Source: Stratiolaelaps scimitus
Lineage: Eukaryota > Arthropoda > Arachnida > Mesostigmata > Laelapidae
Direction: 5' to 3'
Length of the DNA stretch: 64,000 nucleotides
NCBI GenBank assembly: GCA_019614645.1
Contig: JABWDB010000002.1
Location: forward strand, 13,429,501 to 13,493,500
The position numbers were made by a program, and so were the translations under genes. Each line of letters begins with the position of its first letter. Positions within the stretch are counted from its first letter, which is position 1. Positions 41,626-61,386 of this stretch are shown in pieces. The notes under the pieces were generated by a model. That model saw only the letters and a list, made by a program, of their open reading frames with translations. It did not search any database and was not told the DNA's origin.

Positions 41626-42866
41626 ATAATATGTCAGTAATTAGTCAGTACTAATGTGCAGAAGGTGCAGTCGTTAATTAGAGCCCTGCCACACGACACA
41701 CCATACTATGTGTGATGAGTACCTTGAATCAACTTTACTCTTCCTATGTGCAAAGTAAGAGGAACAGCTTTAATTTCTGAACAACCACAACTAAATCATC
41801 CCTGAGGCATACTATAATCGATCCCCTACCGTCAACTCTACTCTAACTACTGCAACTATTTTCTGTTGCTACAGTGAAATCCTTCCTCCTCTGGGGTCTC
41901 ATTTCCTTTCCACAAATACAGGCAGCTATTTTCATAGCTTAATATGCGTTTGTATATATATATATATATACAATATTAATATCTTACGTTATTCAAGCAT
42001 ACGTCAGCGAGTAAGTATATATATATCCACAGGGTCGTTGCTCTCTGTGGCATGCTGTCCCTCGTATATATGAACATCTGTCAGGATGCGACCAAACTAA
42101 GAAAAGCAAACTGAGCGCGCCATTTTTTCCATCGCGCACTGCAGATATATTGATCTATGCAATACATATGTAGATGTTATAGGATTCATCGATTGTACAA
42201 ATATATTTCGTTACGTTCCACGCGAAGATCCAGTGCGAGGTCACCCCTCAGCATGATCAGATTCTTTGTTAAGTAAGACAAGTCCTCGTTAGACTGGGCT
42301 AGCTATTTGCTCGGTCGCGGCTTCCCCGTTCTGCGCTATATGGCGACGTATACAAGGGCCACAAATAATAGACAAGCATATCTAAACAACGATGCGATAT
42401 CATTACATTGAGATAGATAGGAAGAGTTTCGGCGGGTCATGTCGAATACGAATTCGTCTTTGCCGACACGCACGCGTACAAACTACCAATAGCAACTAAA
42501 CAGCTCCCGTGAGTCTTTGTTTGTTACCGTTCAATCGCCAATAGCACGTATGTGCCTTACCTTCTCTCATTTTGTATCCTGATGGGTCAGAGCGGGACAT
42601 ATATCCGTGTGGCGATTCACGATTCTGTTCGTATTTGTTTCATCGACTCGAGGGCAAAGTTGCCCTGCAGATAAGAGCTACTCAGTGTGGAATATCCAGT
42701 CATTGTGCATTATGTAAGGGGGGCCTCCAATATGAGAGGAGCGAAGCGTATTTCTTTGCTGAACGAACTGCAATAGTACAATTGTCCTACCTAATATTCA
42801 TCTCCACTATTCTTATTGTTGCTTAGTTAGATGACTTAGTAGTTAGATTAGTTGGAAACGTTATTT

Positions 42867-49779
<6,913 letters not shown>

Positions 49780-50101
49780 TTATTATTAGAAGGATCGTAG
49801 CCGAATGCAGCCTAATTGTTTCGCATAGATCACCTGTAGTTTACTAACGCATGCAAGGGAGCAGGTGAAACCCCAATGTAAGTTTCGATTTTCAACATAT
49901 CGGATAAACTGACGGTTTAATCGATAACACGCTCTCGACAAACTGTAGTAACAACTTCTTGTGAGTTTCGAATGTTGATTTCTTCTCATCGCAAAGTATA
50001 CGGTTTTCACATTCTACACACTAAGTAATCTGCCATTTATATTGGCAGTCATTTCTACCGAGTAAAACCACATAGAACAATACAATATGAATGCACTGCA
50101 C

Positions 50102-50737
50102 CGGAATATTTGTCTGCTGACGTTTAGGCGGTAGCTCGCAATAGACATGTTCCGTCGGAGTACTCTGTCTCCTAAATGAACCAGGCCCCTCATGACTTCC
50201 ATCAGTTGAGTCAACTGGCTCATATGCTTCTTCCGCGTTGCCAGAGGCCAATGGCCTGACATTTTCAGAAGGCGATGGTCCGAGCGAATCATCGAACTGT
50301 GCAGGAGCCCGAACCAACCCTAGGCGGGCTGTCTTCTGACCTGCATCGTCGTACGCGTCGTCGTCGCCGCCACCGACGCCGCTATTGTGCTCCACTTCGA
50401 GCGACTCTCTTGGAGCGGTGCTTGTACTGTATTCTGTAGCCATGCTACTGTTCCCTACTGAAGAACGGTGAGGATCCTGGTCCTTCGGTGCACGCATTCG
50501 GGCTTGTTCATCAGTGTCCACTATCGGCAGTGGTGGCAGCGGTGCGAAATTGAAATCTTCGTTTGTGAATAACGATGGCGATGACGTCCGGATGTCAGGA
50601 AGACCGGTCGGAGCAGGTGGAAAGTCGTCCAGTAAGCCAAGTACGTCAAGGCACAGATCGCTAATATCGAGTGACGATAGCGGCGGTGGGGTTGGCGGCC
50701 CGGGCGAGGCCCGACCCCCAGGATTAAAGGAAGACAT
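50102..50737 (-). CDS. disordered Pro/Asp/Ser-rich exon upstream of Cyfip
   Basis: From an ATG at 50737 (context ATAATGT) the frame is open for 212 codons to a possible donor (CCG, then gtgcag) and for 27 more codons to a stop at 50021. The peptide is proline- and acid-rich and predicted to be disordered. It has a leucine/aspartate motif near the start (LSSLDISDLCLDVLGLLDD) and a poly-Gly/Asp patch in the middle. The donor would leave phase 0, and the Cyfip ATG exon starts in phase 0, so splicing would fuse this exon in frame to the N terminus of CYFIP. It may instead be a separate gene or the Cyfip 5'UTR carrying a chance frame. The overlapping plus-strand frame (50514-50984) is its shadow. 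Confidence 0.45.
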
Positions 50738-53582
50738 TATCCGAACGCAAAGTGCACGACCAATTTGTATCAGCTGGCGATCAGGGACGCCGCACTGGAT
50801 ATTGACGGATAGTGGTGCACAGTTGGCGCAAAGCAAAACAAAAACCACGCAGATTCGAAGGTTCGAACAACGACAAACGGGACGACGCACAAACGTTCAC
50901 AGAAGCAGCACAGCTGACAGCGGGGGGTTTCTCCTCGGACACTTCTCCTCGGCACACAGTGTACACGTGAACAGGCCTGAGTAAACAATTTTGTGAGCAA
51001 ACATCCCTTGGCCTACGTTCTCCTTTCCTTTTGGGTTGGTGTGGACCATAAAGATAGAGCGAAAGAGAGAGAGAGATATAGTGAATAGGGACCGCGAGAA
51101 GGATCGGCCGCAACTGTATACAGCAAATAGTGTGGACCCACACGATCGTGCATGACCATTCGAATCGAAGCCACCACAATCAGCAGTTCACTGCGTATGT
51201 GTCGGCTCCCCCATGTATCGCTGTGTTGATGAGCTCATTCCGTCGACACAGCAAACACCGCTGAGCATAGCCTGTCCGACAATCTATCTAAATTCCGGTA
51301 TTGGCAATAGCCGACGATTGATGGAAGCTACTGCGAGTTGATCGATGTGGTTGCGAGAGTTGTCGCTTGGTCATCTAGTGAGCGACGGCCGGCAGCCGAC
51401 AACAACGGGGGGGTTCGAAAGTGAGCAACTGGCTGCATCACCGTGCCAGGCATAGCTTGTTCTCGCCGTTGCTGTCCAACCGTCCTGGGTCGTGCTGGTC
51501 TACGACACGCAGTGGTAGGCGAGTACGGCGATGACGAACTCTCAAGCACAGAGAACGCTGGCGAATCACAGAGCGATCACGCATACTGAAACATGAGCCG
51601 CGTACATGCCGCTACTGACTCGTTTGCTCACCGACTCGTAACAACGTCCGGCCCACTGCAGCTGTCATTGTCTTTCTCTCTTTGTTGGCCGGCTGGTTAG
51701 CGCGGTGGGCACCATCTATGACGGCAGCTATTGCAGCTATCGCCAGCAGCGGATATCGACACCAGTAAGCGGGCACCACGTCGCCAACACCAGAGGCTTA
51801 CTAACGGAGAGCATTTCCCGTCTCTAGGCTATTAGTACTGCGGCTATGACTGCTGTTACTCATGAATTGAACGAACGGACGGACGTACCGCCCGCCGTTG
51901 CAGAGCGGTTACCCTTTGCGAGGCCGCTGCTGCTGCTGCCACAGCTGAAGGCCACCGCAACTGTCGGCAGAAAGCATTAAACGCCAATGAGGCATTCGCC
52001 ACTCCCCCGGCAATGGTGTGCTGACCGCCTTACCGCGAAAATGCCACTTAAACAAAAGCGCTTTCGACTGGTGGCAACAACGCCGACGGAGGTGACAAAC
52101 ATAACGACGCCGTCAGTGGCAGAAACGACAGTAGCCGTAGACGTTGAAAATAACAAGCAAAAAAAGAACGCCTAAAGGCTAATAATTCGTAAGGGCAACA
52201 TCAGTCGATGTAGTTCCCTGTCCCGTTGTCGGTCTCGTCTCGGTTATCCCTGTGCAAATTGTGTGAATGCTGCTAGTTTGTGTTCACCGTTCGATTTTGT
52301 GCACGGTGTAATTGCTGTAGGTGCTGCTGCTGCTGTTCGATCGATATTCATTGACATCTACTTGTTGACGTGATGGCCTAAGTCGACCGGCGAATGCTAC
52401 TAGACACTAGATGGAGCCAACCTCTAGGCGCGTTTTCAAGTAAACCATATTGTCGACTTTTGTTGGATTGTGGTTGAGAAAACGAGACGCGCTGATGATG
52501 CACGATCAGTGTGTCTTGAGTGACGTCACAGGGTCAATCATGTTGCCGATGAGGCGGCAGATGCGACGGTCCGAGATCACCCTCCCCAAAGCAGTTGAGC
52601 GGCCTAAACCAGAGACGTTTACGTGAAACGAGACGAGGCTACATGAGAGAGAAGCTGGTCTTAACTGAAGTTAACGTATACACATCAAGGGCGTGTATAA
52701 GCGTGAACTCGTTGACCTGTCGAGACCCCGGTGGTACATTCGGTGTGCGCCTTGCAGTCAGACGAGTGCAACACGTACGTGCACGGGTTCGATCCTCCGT
52801 GAAACATACAAATGTAATCGTATACGATTTTCTAAAAAGCACCCAGAACAACATTCATAACTAATACGACTCGTTTCGCTCACTGTTTGCACTCTGGCGT
52901 GAGGTGAGCTATTAAACTTCAAATAAATAATAAATGATCTAAAAAATGACTTGACCAAGCATACATCTTAATGCATGGATACTAATAGCACTCCTAGCTG
53001 TGCTAATTGCCTCCCGTGCATGAGGTGTTGATTTCTCATCTATACCACCCAGCGTCACAAATGTGTCTTGGTGTTTTGTTATTTAAATGTATTTGATCAT
53101 CATTTGTTTGTGTTATTGGCATGATATTTTGATCCCACCTCATGCCAGAGTGCGAACAATAGGCGAAATAACGATGATAATGAAATGTATATGCTAACTT
53201 CTATCAACATCTGAGTATCCCATTAGCGACCAGATGCAATAATATCATTCTGTTCTTTAAGCTAACTGGTTAATGAGATTATTGCTAGATGGCCACGACG
53301 GCTACAGCTGTATCAAGAAATGTGTCAAAGACAAACTGTCTTCGAAAATGGCTCTTATAGTACTACTGAAACTAATTAGCCTTGACAGGAACGATTGTGC
53401 CACCGTGCCATGGCGAACCTTAACAAATAGTGCAAACATATCCTCGGAGGTGTAGACGTATGCATTTTCAACATACATAGGAAATACATAGGACATCTGA
53501 CCTCACTCAGATGGTCTATTTCTAAACTTCTTCTATTTCGAACGGATCACCCGGGGTAAATGACCATATAATATTGTAAAAA
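50738..53582. other. 5' flank of Cyfip, no recognised gene
   Basis: Contains short GA runs (about 51060-51075), a CTG patch (52325-52333) and CpG-containing sequence at 51.2-52.2 kb that may include the Cyfip promoter. No core-promoter element could be assigned. From 52.9 kb the sequence turns A/T-rich. Confidence 0.4.
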
Positions 53583-53714
53583 CTAGGAAGCGTACTGTTC
53601 GCCTTCGGAGAGCGATGGACACGGATCGAATTTTGATCCAAAGTTGAATGTCGATGGTTGGATTTCCTTGTCAAACTTGATGAAAGTATTTGGATGCACT
53701 ATAGGACTCTCCCT
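53583..53714 (-). CDS. candidate terminal exon of the unidentified gene
   Basis: Encodes 43 residues and a TAG. Begins after gcagag (an alternative acceptor lies two bases earlier). The peptide includes NTFIKFDKEIQPSTFNFGS. Confidence 0.45.
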   Translation of the reverse strand, partial: RESPIVHPNTFIKFDKEIQPSTFNFGSKFDPCPSLSEGEQYAS

Positions 53715-56700
53715 CTCTGCGAAGAGTCGAACCCAATTTAGCCTACGAAAGGCCGCAGAATACGTGCGACGGCTATGTATATTCAATCAGCGTCATAATC
53801 CGCCTTCACGCTTTCGACCAGAACCTCATCGTGGAATGAACAAAATATCATCTGCTATACTCCCAACTATAGTCGGAGTAACAACACACTTGATTTATTT
53901 AATCACTCACGTTGAGTTGTCATGGCCTAACCATAACCATTAGGTTTTTTCAATTTTCCTTGGAGAAATAGCGATAAATTCCAACGTGATTTTATAAAGG
54001 CGCTGGTTTTATTTACAGTTATTGTGGCCAGATGTGGCCCACCAGTCCTGTGTGTCTGTGATTTTAGCATGTGAACGGAAATTGACTTCGTAGATATTTG
54101 AGCCTCTACTTTGGCTGCGATTGCCAGTTTTCGTGTACTGGTCACGACAAACGATATGACCTCATATAGGAGAAAGATCGATCTTTTACCTATCGCAGTT
54201 AACAACGAACACTACCAGATGAGAATTACGTCGTTGGCATTAGGCGTTCCGTTATATGACGTCGATCGAATCAACATGCTATTCGTTTCGGATAGCTCGA
54301 TAGATATTGTATGTCGTCGAACAACTCATAGCTAACTAACGTAAAATTCAACCAGGCATTGAGTAGTTTTGCTGTACCCAACATCGAAATATTTAGCGAA
54401 CCGAAGGCGTAGGTGGCGTAAATGTGATGGTGAGAAATAGTTGCCATTTGTGGCATGCTGTTGAACAATTTTCATATTTTCGTCTACCCAGTTGCTTCAG
54501 ACTGATGTGATGTGGAAACTACTTCATGTTAGCCGCTTCGATCTGATATCACCACCGCGAACTCATCTCTAAGGTGCTCGGGGAGCAAGGTGCTAGCTTA
54601 TACGATTCTTGGCAGGGATGTGCTTATATTTGATACGCAGTTCGTTACAGCAGTTCAACAGCAATGAATCATTGAACCTGGCTGACTTTTCCGTATGCAA
54701 GCTTTTTGCACAATTGATTGATACGGGTGGTTAAATTGACGAGAGAGAGAGAGGGAGAGCCCCACCTCAAGAGACATCATTGTATCTGGTTTCGAAACGT
54801 CAGGATTGCTCTGCATATACAACTGAAAGCGTTCGTGCAACCCCTCTAACATCGGTGGAGACTGACCTCGAAGGCTGGGCCGGCGCACAGGCAGGATCCA
54901 ACTACCTTAGAAATTCACTCGAACGTCGAATCAGCACGGAACACCGAATCCTCCTACGGCACAAGGAGTGCACATCAAAGGCATATGCACAGACGTGCAC
55001 ACACACACCGCTCCCCCTACCGGTCGTCACAGTTATATACTATTGTTGTTTGGGTGGACTCCGGATCTTCCAAACCCACGGACAGCAAGCAGGTCATTAT
55101 GCTGATGCGGCAAGTCGCGCCGTTCCATGTGCTCCCGTTCAAGATGCGCTGACCGCTGAGCGTCGTCGACTGTGACGCGGGTTCGATGGTAGCCTCACCA
55201 GCGCCGAGAATCCGAGACAGTATTTTTTGGTTTTTCTAAGCCGAAATGATTTATGCCAAACCAAACGTCATTATCAAATATGAAGATGAGGACAAAGCTT
55301 ATTAAATTGACAAATAAATTATTACAAAAAAATCATTATCAATGAGCATAAAAAAAATTTATAAAATTGAAAAATAATATACAATAGAATATACCTGTTT
55401 TAAATAGCGGTTATTTATTGCGGAACAAAGGAGCAATGTGGATTCCGAGCTGGTTACATATTAATAAAAATACCTTAACAAAAAATTTGTGCTGACAGCC
55501 TTTCACTCTGCGAAGGAATCGGACTGGAGATAAAAGAAAGACTGGATTCCTTTATGACTCAGAAGTAATAACATACAGGGTCACTATAATTTTTTTACGA
55601 CATTGTTTATGGTGACATTCTAACTAAATAAACAGAATGAAAAAGGACACTATTTACTGAACATCATCGCTATGCAGCAGAAAAGAAAACAAGACATGGG
55701 AGGTTACGTATTACTTTAATCCCCATATTGTTGCGATATTGTTGTGCTTGATACTCAGCATAGTAATCGTTGCTCTCTATAGCAAGAGATCGGTTTCTAC
55801 TCCCGAAAGCAATTGTTCGGCGCAGGGAGGCTACCGAACAATTTGGGAAACATATCAACCTTTGGCCGGTTACGCCGTCGTTATAAAGAGCCGACCAGTC
55901 GTTTGCATCTCATCATTCGTATCATACTCTTGGCCATTTGCAGAGGCTGCGTCTCCACCATTTTCCTACGGTTTTCGGAGAATAGTAATCTGCGTATCTG
56001 ATATCCAAGTCACACGGGGTTCGTGAAGCTCTCTACTAATTGAATCAAAGTGATATTTCATAACTCGTCCAAAGCTTATGCAGTACACACGTCCGGTGTG
56101 AGATATTTGAGCCTATTTCGCTGCTATCGTGAGAGGGAGGCGGCACGAGCTGCCAAAATACGGCTCAGATGGCCTCTAGTAACAGCTAAATAACATGGAA
56201 GCACTCGATACTGCTCACGAAGCGCAATTTGAAACCGTGTGCTAGCTCACAAACAGGTCACAGGTAAAGACAATCTCAGCTATGGAGGGAAATACAAATT
56301 TGTTTATACTGAACCACCGTTTTCCTACGCGTTGCGTTGTAAAATGTAGCTGCTTGCCTTTTTCGCCTTATCTAGGTGGTACAGCCTATCGAAATATCGA
56401 ATTTATATTTTATTGAAAACAAATGCTGTTAATTTCACACTTATTGTGCATCTCATGTCAATTCTCTTTATTCGACTCGATTCGACTCTCTCTATATTTT
56501 ATTGTACGAAGCTAGCAACACTCGATGAAGTCTATATCACGCTCCGTTTTTTTTTGCCACCTTTCGATAAGGCGACGCATATATAAATTAAACAGTTTTG
56601 TCATAATAGTAAGTGTGATTGGAAATGTTTTTAGAAATGTTGTAGTTGAAGAAAATGCGTCAACTCGCTTATTTTACCACAATTAATTAATTTTTCGCCT

Positions 56701-57209
56701 CCTTCCCCCTTGCAATGCTCACGGATAGTCCATAATAGTAATGGTTAAAATGCCGGGGGTGTCCGGCAGGGTAGCAGGTCTGTAGATAAAAAAACATCAT
56801 ACTATTTGCGACAGTTTAACCGTTCGTCAGGTAGAATCCGGTTGAGTGGTCGACCGTAGCCTCTAAACGTGCGTTCGCTTTCAACTGGGAAACAGGGAAA
56901 CTCTGTACAAATTTCGTGTTTCGAAATTTGCCCCGTATAGGACCTCTATAGGGTACCTCTAATGTGCAGCACTACACGTACGGGTCATAAGAACGAGAAT
57001 CAGCGCGCTTCAAAGTCCCATAATCTCAGTCCGGCTGATTATACACCCTGCAACGCACTAGGCTAGTCCCACCTGTAACAACACAATCGAAGCACATTAT
57101 AGCATGCTCGTTCGTGGCATCGCTTATAGTAAATGCATCTGCCCCATCTGCGTATGAAGGAACAATGCAAAGGCAGCCTGCCAAATCCGCTATGCGCCTT
57201 TGGTGATTG
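53583..57209 (-). CDS. unidentified multi-exon gene, 3' part (5 candidate exons)
   Basis: Five open segments on the minus strand join without breaking frame: 57209-57073 (phase 1 out), 55830-55715 (1 in, 0 out), 55155-55076 (0 in, 2 out), 54874-54766 (2 in, 0 out) and 53714-53583 (0 in, TAG). The product tail would be about 194 residues. It starts with a Cys-containing beta-rich stretch (RRIADLAGCLCIVPSYADG), then a Tyr/Gln/Asn segment (SNDYYAEYQAQQYRNNMG), a charged helix, HERFQLYMQSNPDVSKPD, and ends SLSEGEQYAS. It reads like a cytoplasmic or scaffold tail, but I do not recognise the family. Exon edges were chosen by phase, so any single junction could be wrong. Confidence 0.45.
54766..54874 (-). 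CDS. candidate internal exon of the unidentified gene
   Basis: Lies between ggcccag and gtgggg. Encodes LRGQSPPMLEGLHERF and onward to TMMSLE. It takes phase 2 and gives phase 0. Confidence 0.45.
55076..55155 (-). CDS. candidate internal exon of the unidentified gene
   Basis: Lies between gctcag and gtttgg. Encodes the charged helix HLEREHMERRDLPHQHND. It takes phase 0 and gives phase 2. A second acceptor at 55170 is out of phase with the exon before. Confidence 0.4.
55715..55830 (-). CDS. candidate internal exon of the unidentified gene
   Basis: Lies between ttcggtag and gtaata. Encodes SLRRTIAFGSRNRSLAIE and the Tyr/Gln-rich segment ending NNMGIK. Confidence 0.45.
57073..57209 (-). CDS. 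candidate internal exon of the unidentified gene
   Basis: Lies between gtgtcag and gtggga. Encodes about 45 residues with four cysteines and a DAFTISDATNEH stretch. It needs a phase 2 donor upstream, which the next candidate exon (58542-58779, phase 1) does not supply. Confidence 0.4.
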
Positions 57210-58357
57210 CTGACACAGGCACACATTTATTAATATTGTCGATTTCCGCTGCTTAGGCCTAGCTACTGTAAACACAGGAGAGGGACGACGACGCCCAAGA
57301 CACAACGTGCGGGTAGCCTTCAGTAGTATTCTCTTTAAACTATTGCTGCCATCTCTCAGTGGTAGAAATTCTATTGAACGATCTTATATCTACAGGCTTA
57401 TGCATGTTTACACCCCGCGGGTAGGGGAGGGGGTTATCGGACTGCGTTCGACCTCGCACCTGGTAGATACGCGTCTCACAAATCTGTTTTGCACACCCTC
57501 AGTTGCATCAACATGTCTTTGTAGAGCTTCTTATAGAGTTTTTGTAGAGGCTCTCATAGAAGTTTAGGTGAAAATCAGGCCATGTGTTACAAACCACTGT
57601 GGCAGGCTCGATAAACTGAAAACGATGTGTGGATTAAGATCAAGCTCGGCAGTTGTGATCAGCACTCCTAGATTCCTAATAGTTGTGAATGGGTTTACGG
57701 TTAACAAAATGTGTGTTACGACATTTAGAGACATGCACCCCCCTACACGTTGGAACCCGATATAAGGATGTCATTTTCTGAACGCGACACTCAAACCGCA
57801 TATATTGCGTTTTGCAGTTCGTCTGGCGGCGTGGCCTGGGTCGTTAATGCGTATACTGTTGCTTGCGGTTGCCGGGATAACCAAGGACAGCAGCACGGCG
57901 ATTTGTGATCGCCTATTTAATCTCTAGAAATTGCTGTTGGCTGAGATATTGCTGTTTGGAGAAATTGCTGTTTGGCCCTACTGTCGCATATATATATTTG
58001 CTGTAAAAACCCAGATATGTCTTACATGGCCGACACTATAGGTCCCTGAAACAATGCTACATGGCGTCAATGGAAAAATCAGATGAGGGTTAGTTCAGTG
58101 AAAAGTTTGCGCCGTTCATCGTAGGTGATGAAAAGACCATACAACTCATGGACAATGATTTTACTTCATGAAATACAACGATTGCTGGGACAGATGAATG
58201 TAAGAATTAGCGGCCATATGAAAATGGTTGATCAGACACAAGGTCAGTCTTTCAGTTTATGAGTTACGATGCAATTTGCAGATGGTGACATGCAGATCAA
58301 ACACAAACACACAAACATGCAAACAGGTGCGATTCAAGAAAGAAATTCAAAAATATA

Positions 58358-58390
<33 letters not shown>

Positions 58391-58541
58391 TATATATGTA
58401 TATATATACATATATTCAAATTAAACAAATCGTCATCACTTTCGAAAATTCGAATAAGAATGAACATCGACCCTGCTCAAGGCGGATTGTACAACACACT
58501 TGTTGTTCTCCTGCATGAAGTGACATGACATAGCAACGTAC
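57210..58541. other. non-coding interval, probable intron
   Basis: Holds a compound TA/TATG microsatellite at 58353-58415. Short plus-strand frames (57307-57567, 57568-57765) show no family features. Confidence 0.45.
58353..58415. repeat. (TA)n/(TATG)n microsatellite
   Basis: TA dinucleotides interrupted by TG, about 60 bases, seen directly. Confidence 0.9.
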
Positions 58542-58779
58542 CAGGGCTGAGTTCGCCAGTGTAGTTGGGCTTAACTTGTTCAAGAATGTAGCACTGAAGG
58601 CTTCCTTCCTGGTATATCTTTACCACTTTGCAAGAAACTACTCCTGAAGTCTTCCGGACGCACACAACGTCTCCCTCGCGTACTGTAGCATCATCGATCG
58701 GCTGTAACCACTCGTAGAACGTCTCCCGTCTCTGCACATGTCCATAGATATTGAAGAGCTCGTCGGAGCCGGAACTTTC
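58542..58779 (-). CDS. well-supported internal exon, possible Tudor/SH3-like barrel
   Basis: The exon lies between an acceptor (acctgcccag) and a donor (CCTG, then gtacgt), with phase 0 in and phase 1 out. It encodes 79 residues. An acidic start (ESSGSDELFNIYGHV) leads to FYEWLQPIDD and then alternating beta strands (EGDVVCVRKTSGVVSCKVV, LQCYILEQ) of the size and rhythm of a small Tudor- or SH3-like barrel. That fold is an inference from pattern only. The exon may belong to the minus-strand gene continuing at 57209 or to a separate one. Confidence 0.55.
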
Positions 58780-59988
58780 CTGGGCAGGTATACTGTAGTA
58801 TCAGTTGGGTACGAGATTATTGCTAATAGTTTCACTTGAAACGCGTTGGATACAAGCAACAACAACAACAACAAAAATATACATCGTGCCTCTAATCGGA
58901 TCTTTCGGGTTCGTTTCTCTACAGGTCACAAAGATTTAACGAGCGGAATTTTGCTCAGATTCAATATCTCGAAACGTTATTCGAGGTATTACAGCGGTGC
59001 CCTTGCACAAGTGGTTGCGAGTCTGGACTACGATCAATAAGCTATGTGCAGCTGCAGGGAGAGCTGAAGCTTTTCATGCCACAAGCGGAAGCATACGCAT
59101 GACTAATCCTCAGTAGACACGCTCTTTAAGCGGAAATGAGGCAGGGACGAAATGATTTGAAGACGTCTGTGTACGAACAAGGCAATGAATGCACTGAGCA
59201 TGCTGAGCTGTGAGATCAATGAAGGAGGCTGGACACTGAATGGTAGCGTAATTCAACGCTGGTGATAGGGAGGTCAACAGCGAAAAAAACAGAGAATGCG
59301 TATACGCGCCCATGTGTAGCACGAACTACCTCATCCAGCGAGTTCCTCCTGGGCGGGAATAGGTCGTCTAAAAGGAAATCAGAAGTGTTTGCCGTTAATG
59401 AATGAGATGAAGCACTATATTACCGATAGGGAGATGTGTGTAAATAATAACGCGCCGTGCATGAAGCGTTCAATATGCATACATGATTCGGGTCGTGTAT
59501 TAGATAATGATCATATGGCATCAATGCCTCCTGCATAACTAGCTGGCAGGGTTGGCCTTTATATAATAGTAATAGCTCCTAAATCGTTCAGCTAGCTGTG
59601 TCTGGGACCGAGTTCTGACAATCAGACGGAAGCCATGTTTCGCTATCTTAGAGATCGTTTTTGGAATATTAGGCACAAACAGCTAACCCTGCAAACGTTT
59701 GCATTTTCTCATGCGCATTACCGTTGTAGAATTGTATATTAATCGTTGTAGAATTCAATGGCCACATTCGAATAGGGCCGCGAAGCCTACAGCACAAGAA
59801 ACACGGCGTGACTTAGCACAGACTCGTAAAATAGATCGAGTTGCACTCATGTAAATAGAGGCTGGGGGAAGACTACCTCACTCGTGGTAATATCCTTATT
59901 TGCAAGAAGTTCCCACCAAAGTGTATCTCAGGGCGGAAGGCAGTGCTTAGCTCAACTGTGTAGAATCTCTGCGCAATGACGGACTTAC
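58780..59988. other. probable intron of the right-hand minus-strand gene
   Basis: No recognised exon. An 18-base segment near 59330 is flanked by cgcccag and gtagtt on the minus strand and could be a microexon, but the evidence is thin. Confidence 0.35.
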
Positions 59989-60222
59989 CAACGCCAGAAT
60001 GTGGCAGCTGAGGTAATCGTTGCATGCTGGTTTAATTTTGGGTACCGCCGATTGTGCACCTGCGGTCGTTGTGTTTGTCTTGGACGGGCGCGTGAAATAA
60101 GTACCCCTTTTATCTGTTACTTTTGTTCGATGCTCAGCTCGATCATAGCGATACCATCGTCGATGAGACGTTGTTTCACCACGCTGACGTTGTGCCCACG
60201 CAACGTTTAATCCACGCAGAAC
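59989..60222 (-). CDS. candidate 78-codon internal exon
   Basis: Exactly 78 codons are open between an acceptor (cccgcttgcag) and a perfect donor (GTTG, then gtaagt), in phase 0 at both ends. That phase is compatible with the exon at 58779. The peptide is basic and hydrophilic (RRWYRYDRAEHRTK, a Thr-rich linker, then NDYLSCHILAL). A different frame over 60117-60206 is also protein-like, so the true reading frame is uncertain. Confidence 0.3.
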
Positions 60223-61386
60223 CTGCAAGCGGGACGTGCGATGTGCCTATCTACACGAACAAGTCTAATACATAGCGGCAGGGAAGTGCAACGTCGGGTG
60301 CCTCATTGATTTGTATCGTACCAAATTAAACATGCATATTCCTCCATACAGGTTCAGTAGGCGGGCAAGCGTCGTGAATCGAACGCAACAAAATCGTGGT
60401 CGTCGAATGTTCCCGCCATCAATGGGCCATCCCAGAACGTCAGTCCTTAGCCCTTGACGCGTTTTGATGGCCCGAGTGACCACAGTGTATCAGTCAATTC
60501 GTCTCACCCATAAACAAGAAAAAAAACCACAAATCCTTATGGCGATTTTGTTTTAAAGATTACCCATCATTCTGTAAACTGAACAGAAGCTACTTAGCTT
60601 GTTTTGGGTTTACTCTCGAGATTTGGTGTGTTAGGCAAATAATGTCACTTTGACACAAAAAGATCCTACACCACAAAATAGACCGCCAGAGTTTTTCCTG
60701 ACGTTCGCCGTCGGTCGCGTTCTCAACATTTTTAGCTGGTTGACAATATTCCTGTAGCGAATAGAGGCGGGACACGGGAACGTACATGCGTACATTAGAC
60801 ACAAGCGTTAGCAGTTCGGTATACATATTTATAACTCTAGGAATATATTCCCCCCTATGGAGGATTGAATGCATTATGAGAACCCATTCGATGGGTTGTA
60901 TTTCGACATATACAGACCAGCATCAGAAATCAAACGGTCGTGTCTAGCACGGCTCACTCGTACGAAGCGTGCAGTATTAAAGGTCACACTTTTGCCGTCG
61001 TCCTAGAAAGGAGTGACAAATTGACAATAAACGGAGACGTGAGCAGAAGATGTGATACCACTGTATCACATTTTATTTAATTCTATATCAATATCCACCG
61101 AACCGTAGCTAAACGATCACATAACAACCTTTACATATCCGTAACATAAAATGGTTTCAACTGGTCGACTTTCATTTGAACTTCGATCTCATAGAATAGT
61201 AGTAGAATTATAATACATTTATTTTCGTTAATTTTAGTTGCCTTTTTGCTATGTTGAGAATGCCGGTTGTTGGTCACATTGCATTAGCCAGAAAATCATA
61301 ACGAGCAATACATATTTTGTTCAAGAAGTTCCCTCAGCGCACCCGTCGTTCACTCGGGCAGTTTCTTGGCAAGCCATGTTAGCTTG
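60223..61386. other. non-coding, A/T-rich interval
   Basis: No recognised gene. Minus-strand TTTATT/TTTAAT complements near 61070-61215 could supply poly(A) signals for a transcript ending at 61387. Confidence 0.4.

Larger units (their letters stand above)
40963..42866. other. 3' flank of Cyfip with clustered inverted repeats
   Basis: Non-coding. It holds the inverted-repeat cluster at 41431-41625, a TA tract (41952-41971), and minus-strand ATTAAA (41770-41775) and AATAAA (41129-41134) hexamers that could end the Cyfip transcript. Neither poly(A) site can be chosen from sequence. Confidence 0.45.

Noticed and set aside
50514..50984. 156-codon plus-strand frame
   Set aside because: It is the complement of the better-supported minus-strand exon at 50102-50737.
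52740..52805. tRNA-like GGTTCGATCC motif (plus strand)
   Set aside because: The flanking bases pair as a 5-bp stem with a 10-base loop, not a T arm, and no acceptor stem is found.
59886..60052. GVGKS-type P-loop motif in a short minus-strand frame
   Set aside because: The GGT AAG TCC that spells GKS is a perfect splice donor; the preceding Gly/Ala required by a true Walker A motif is absent.
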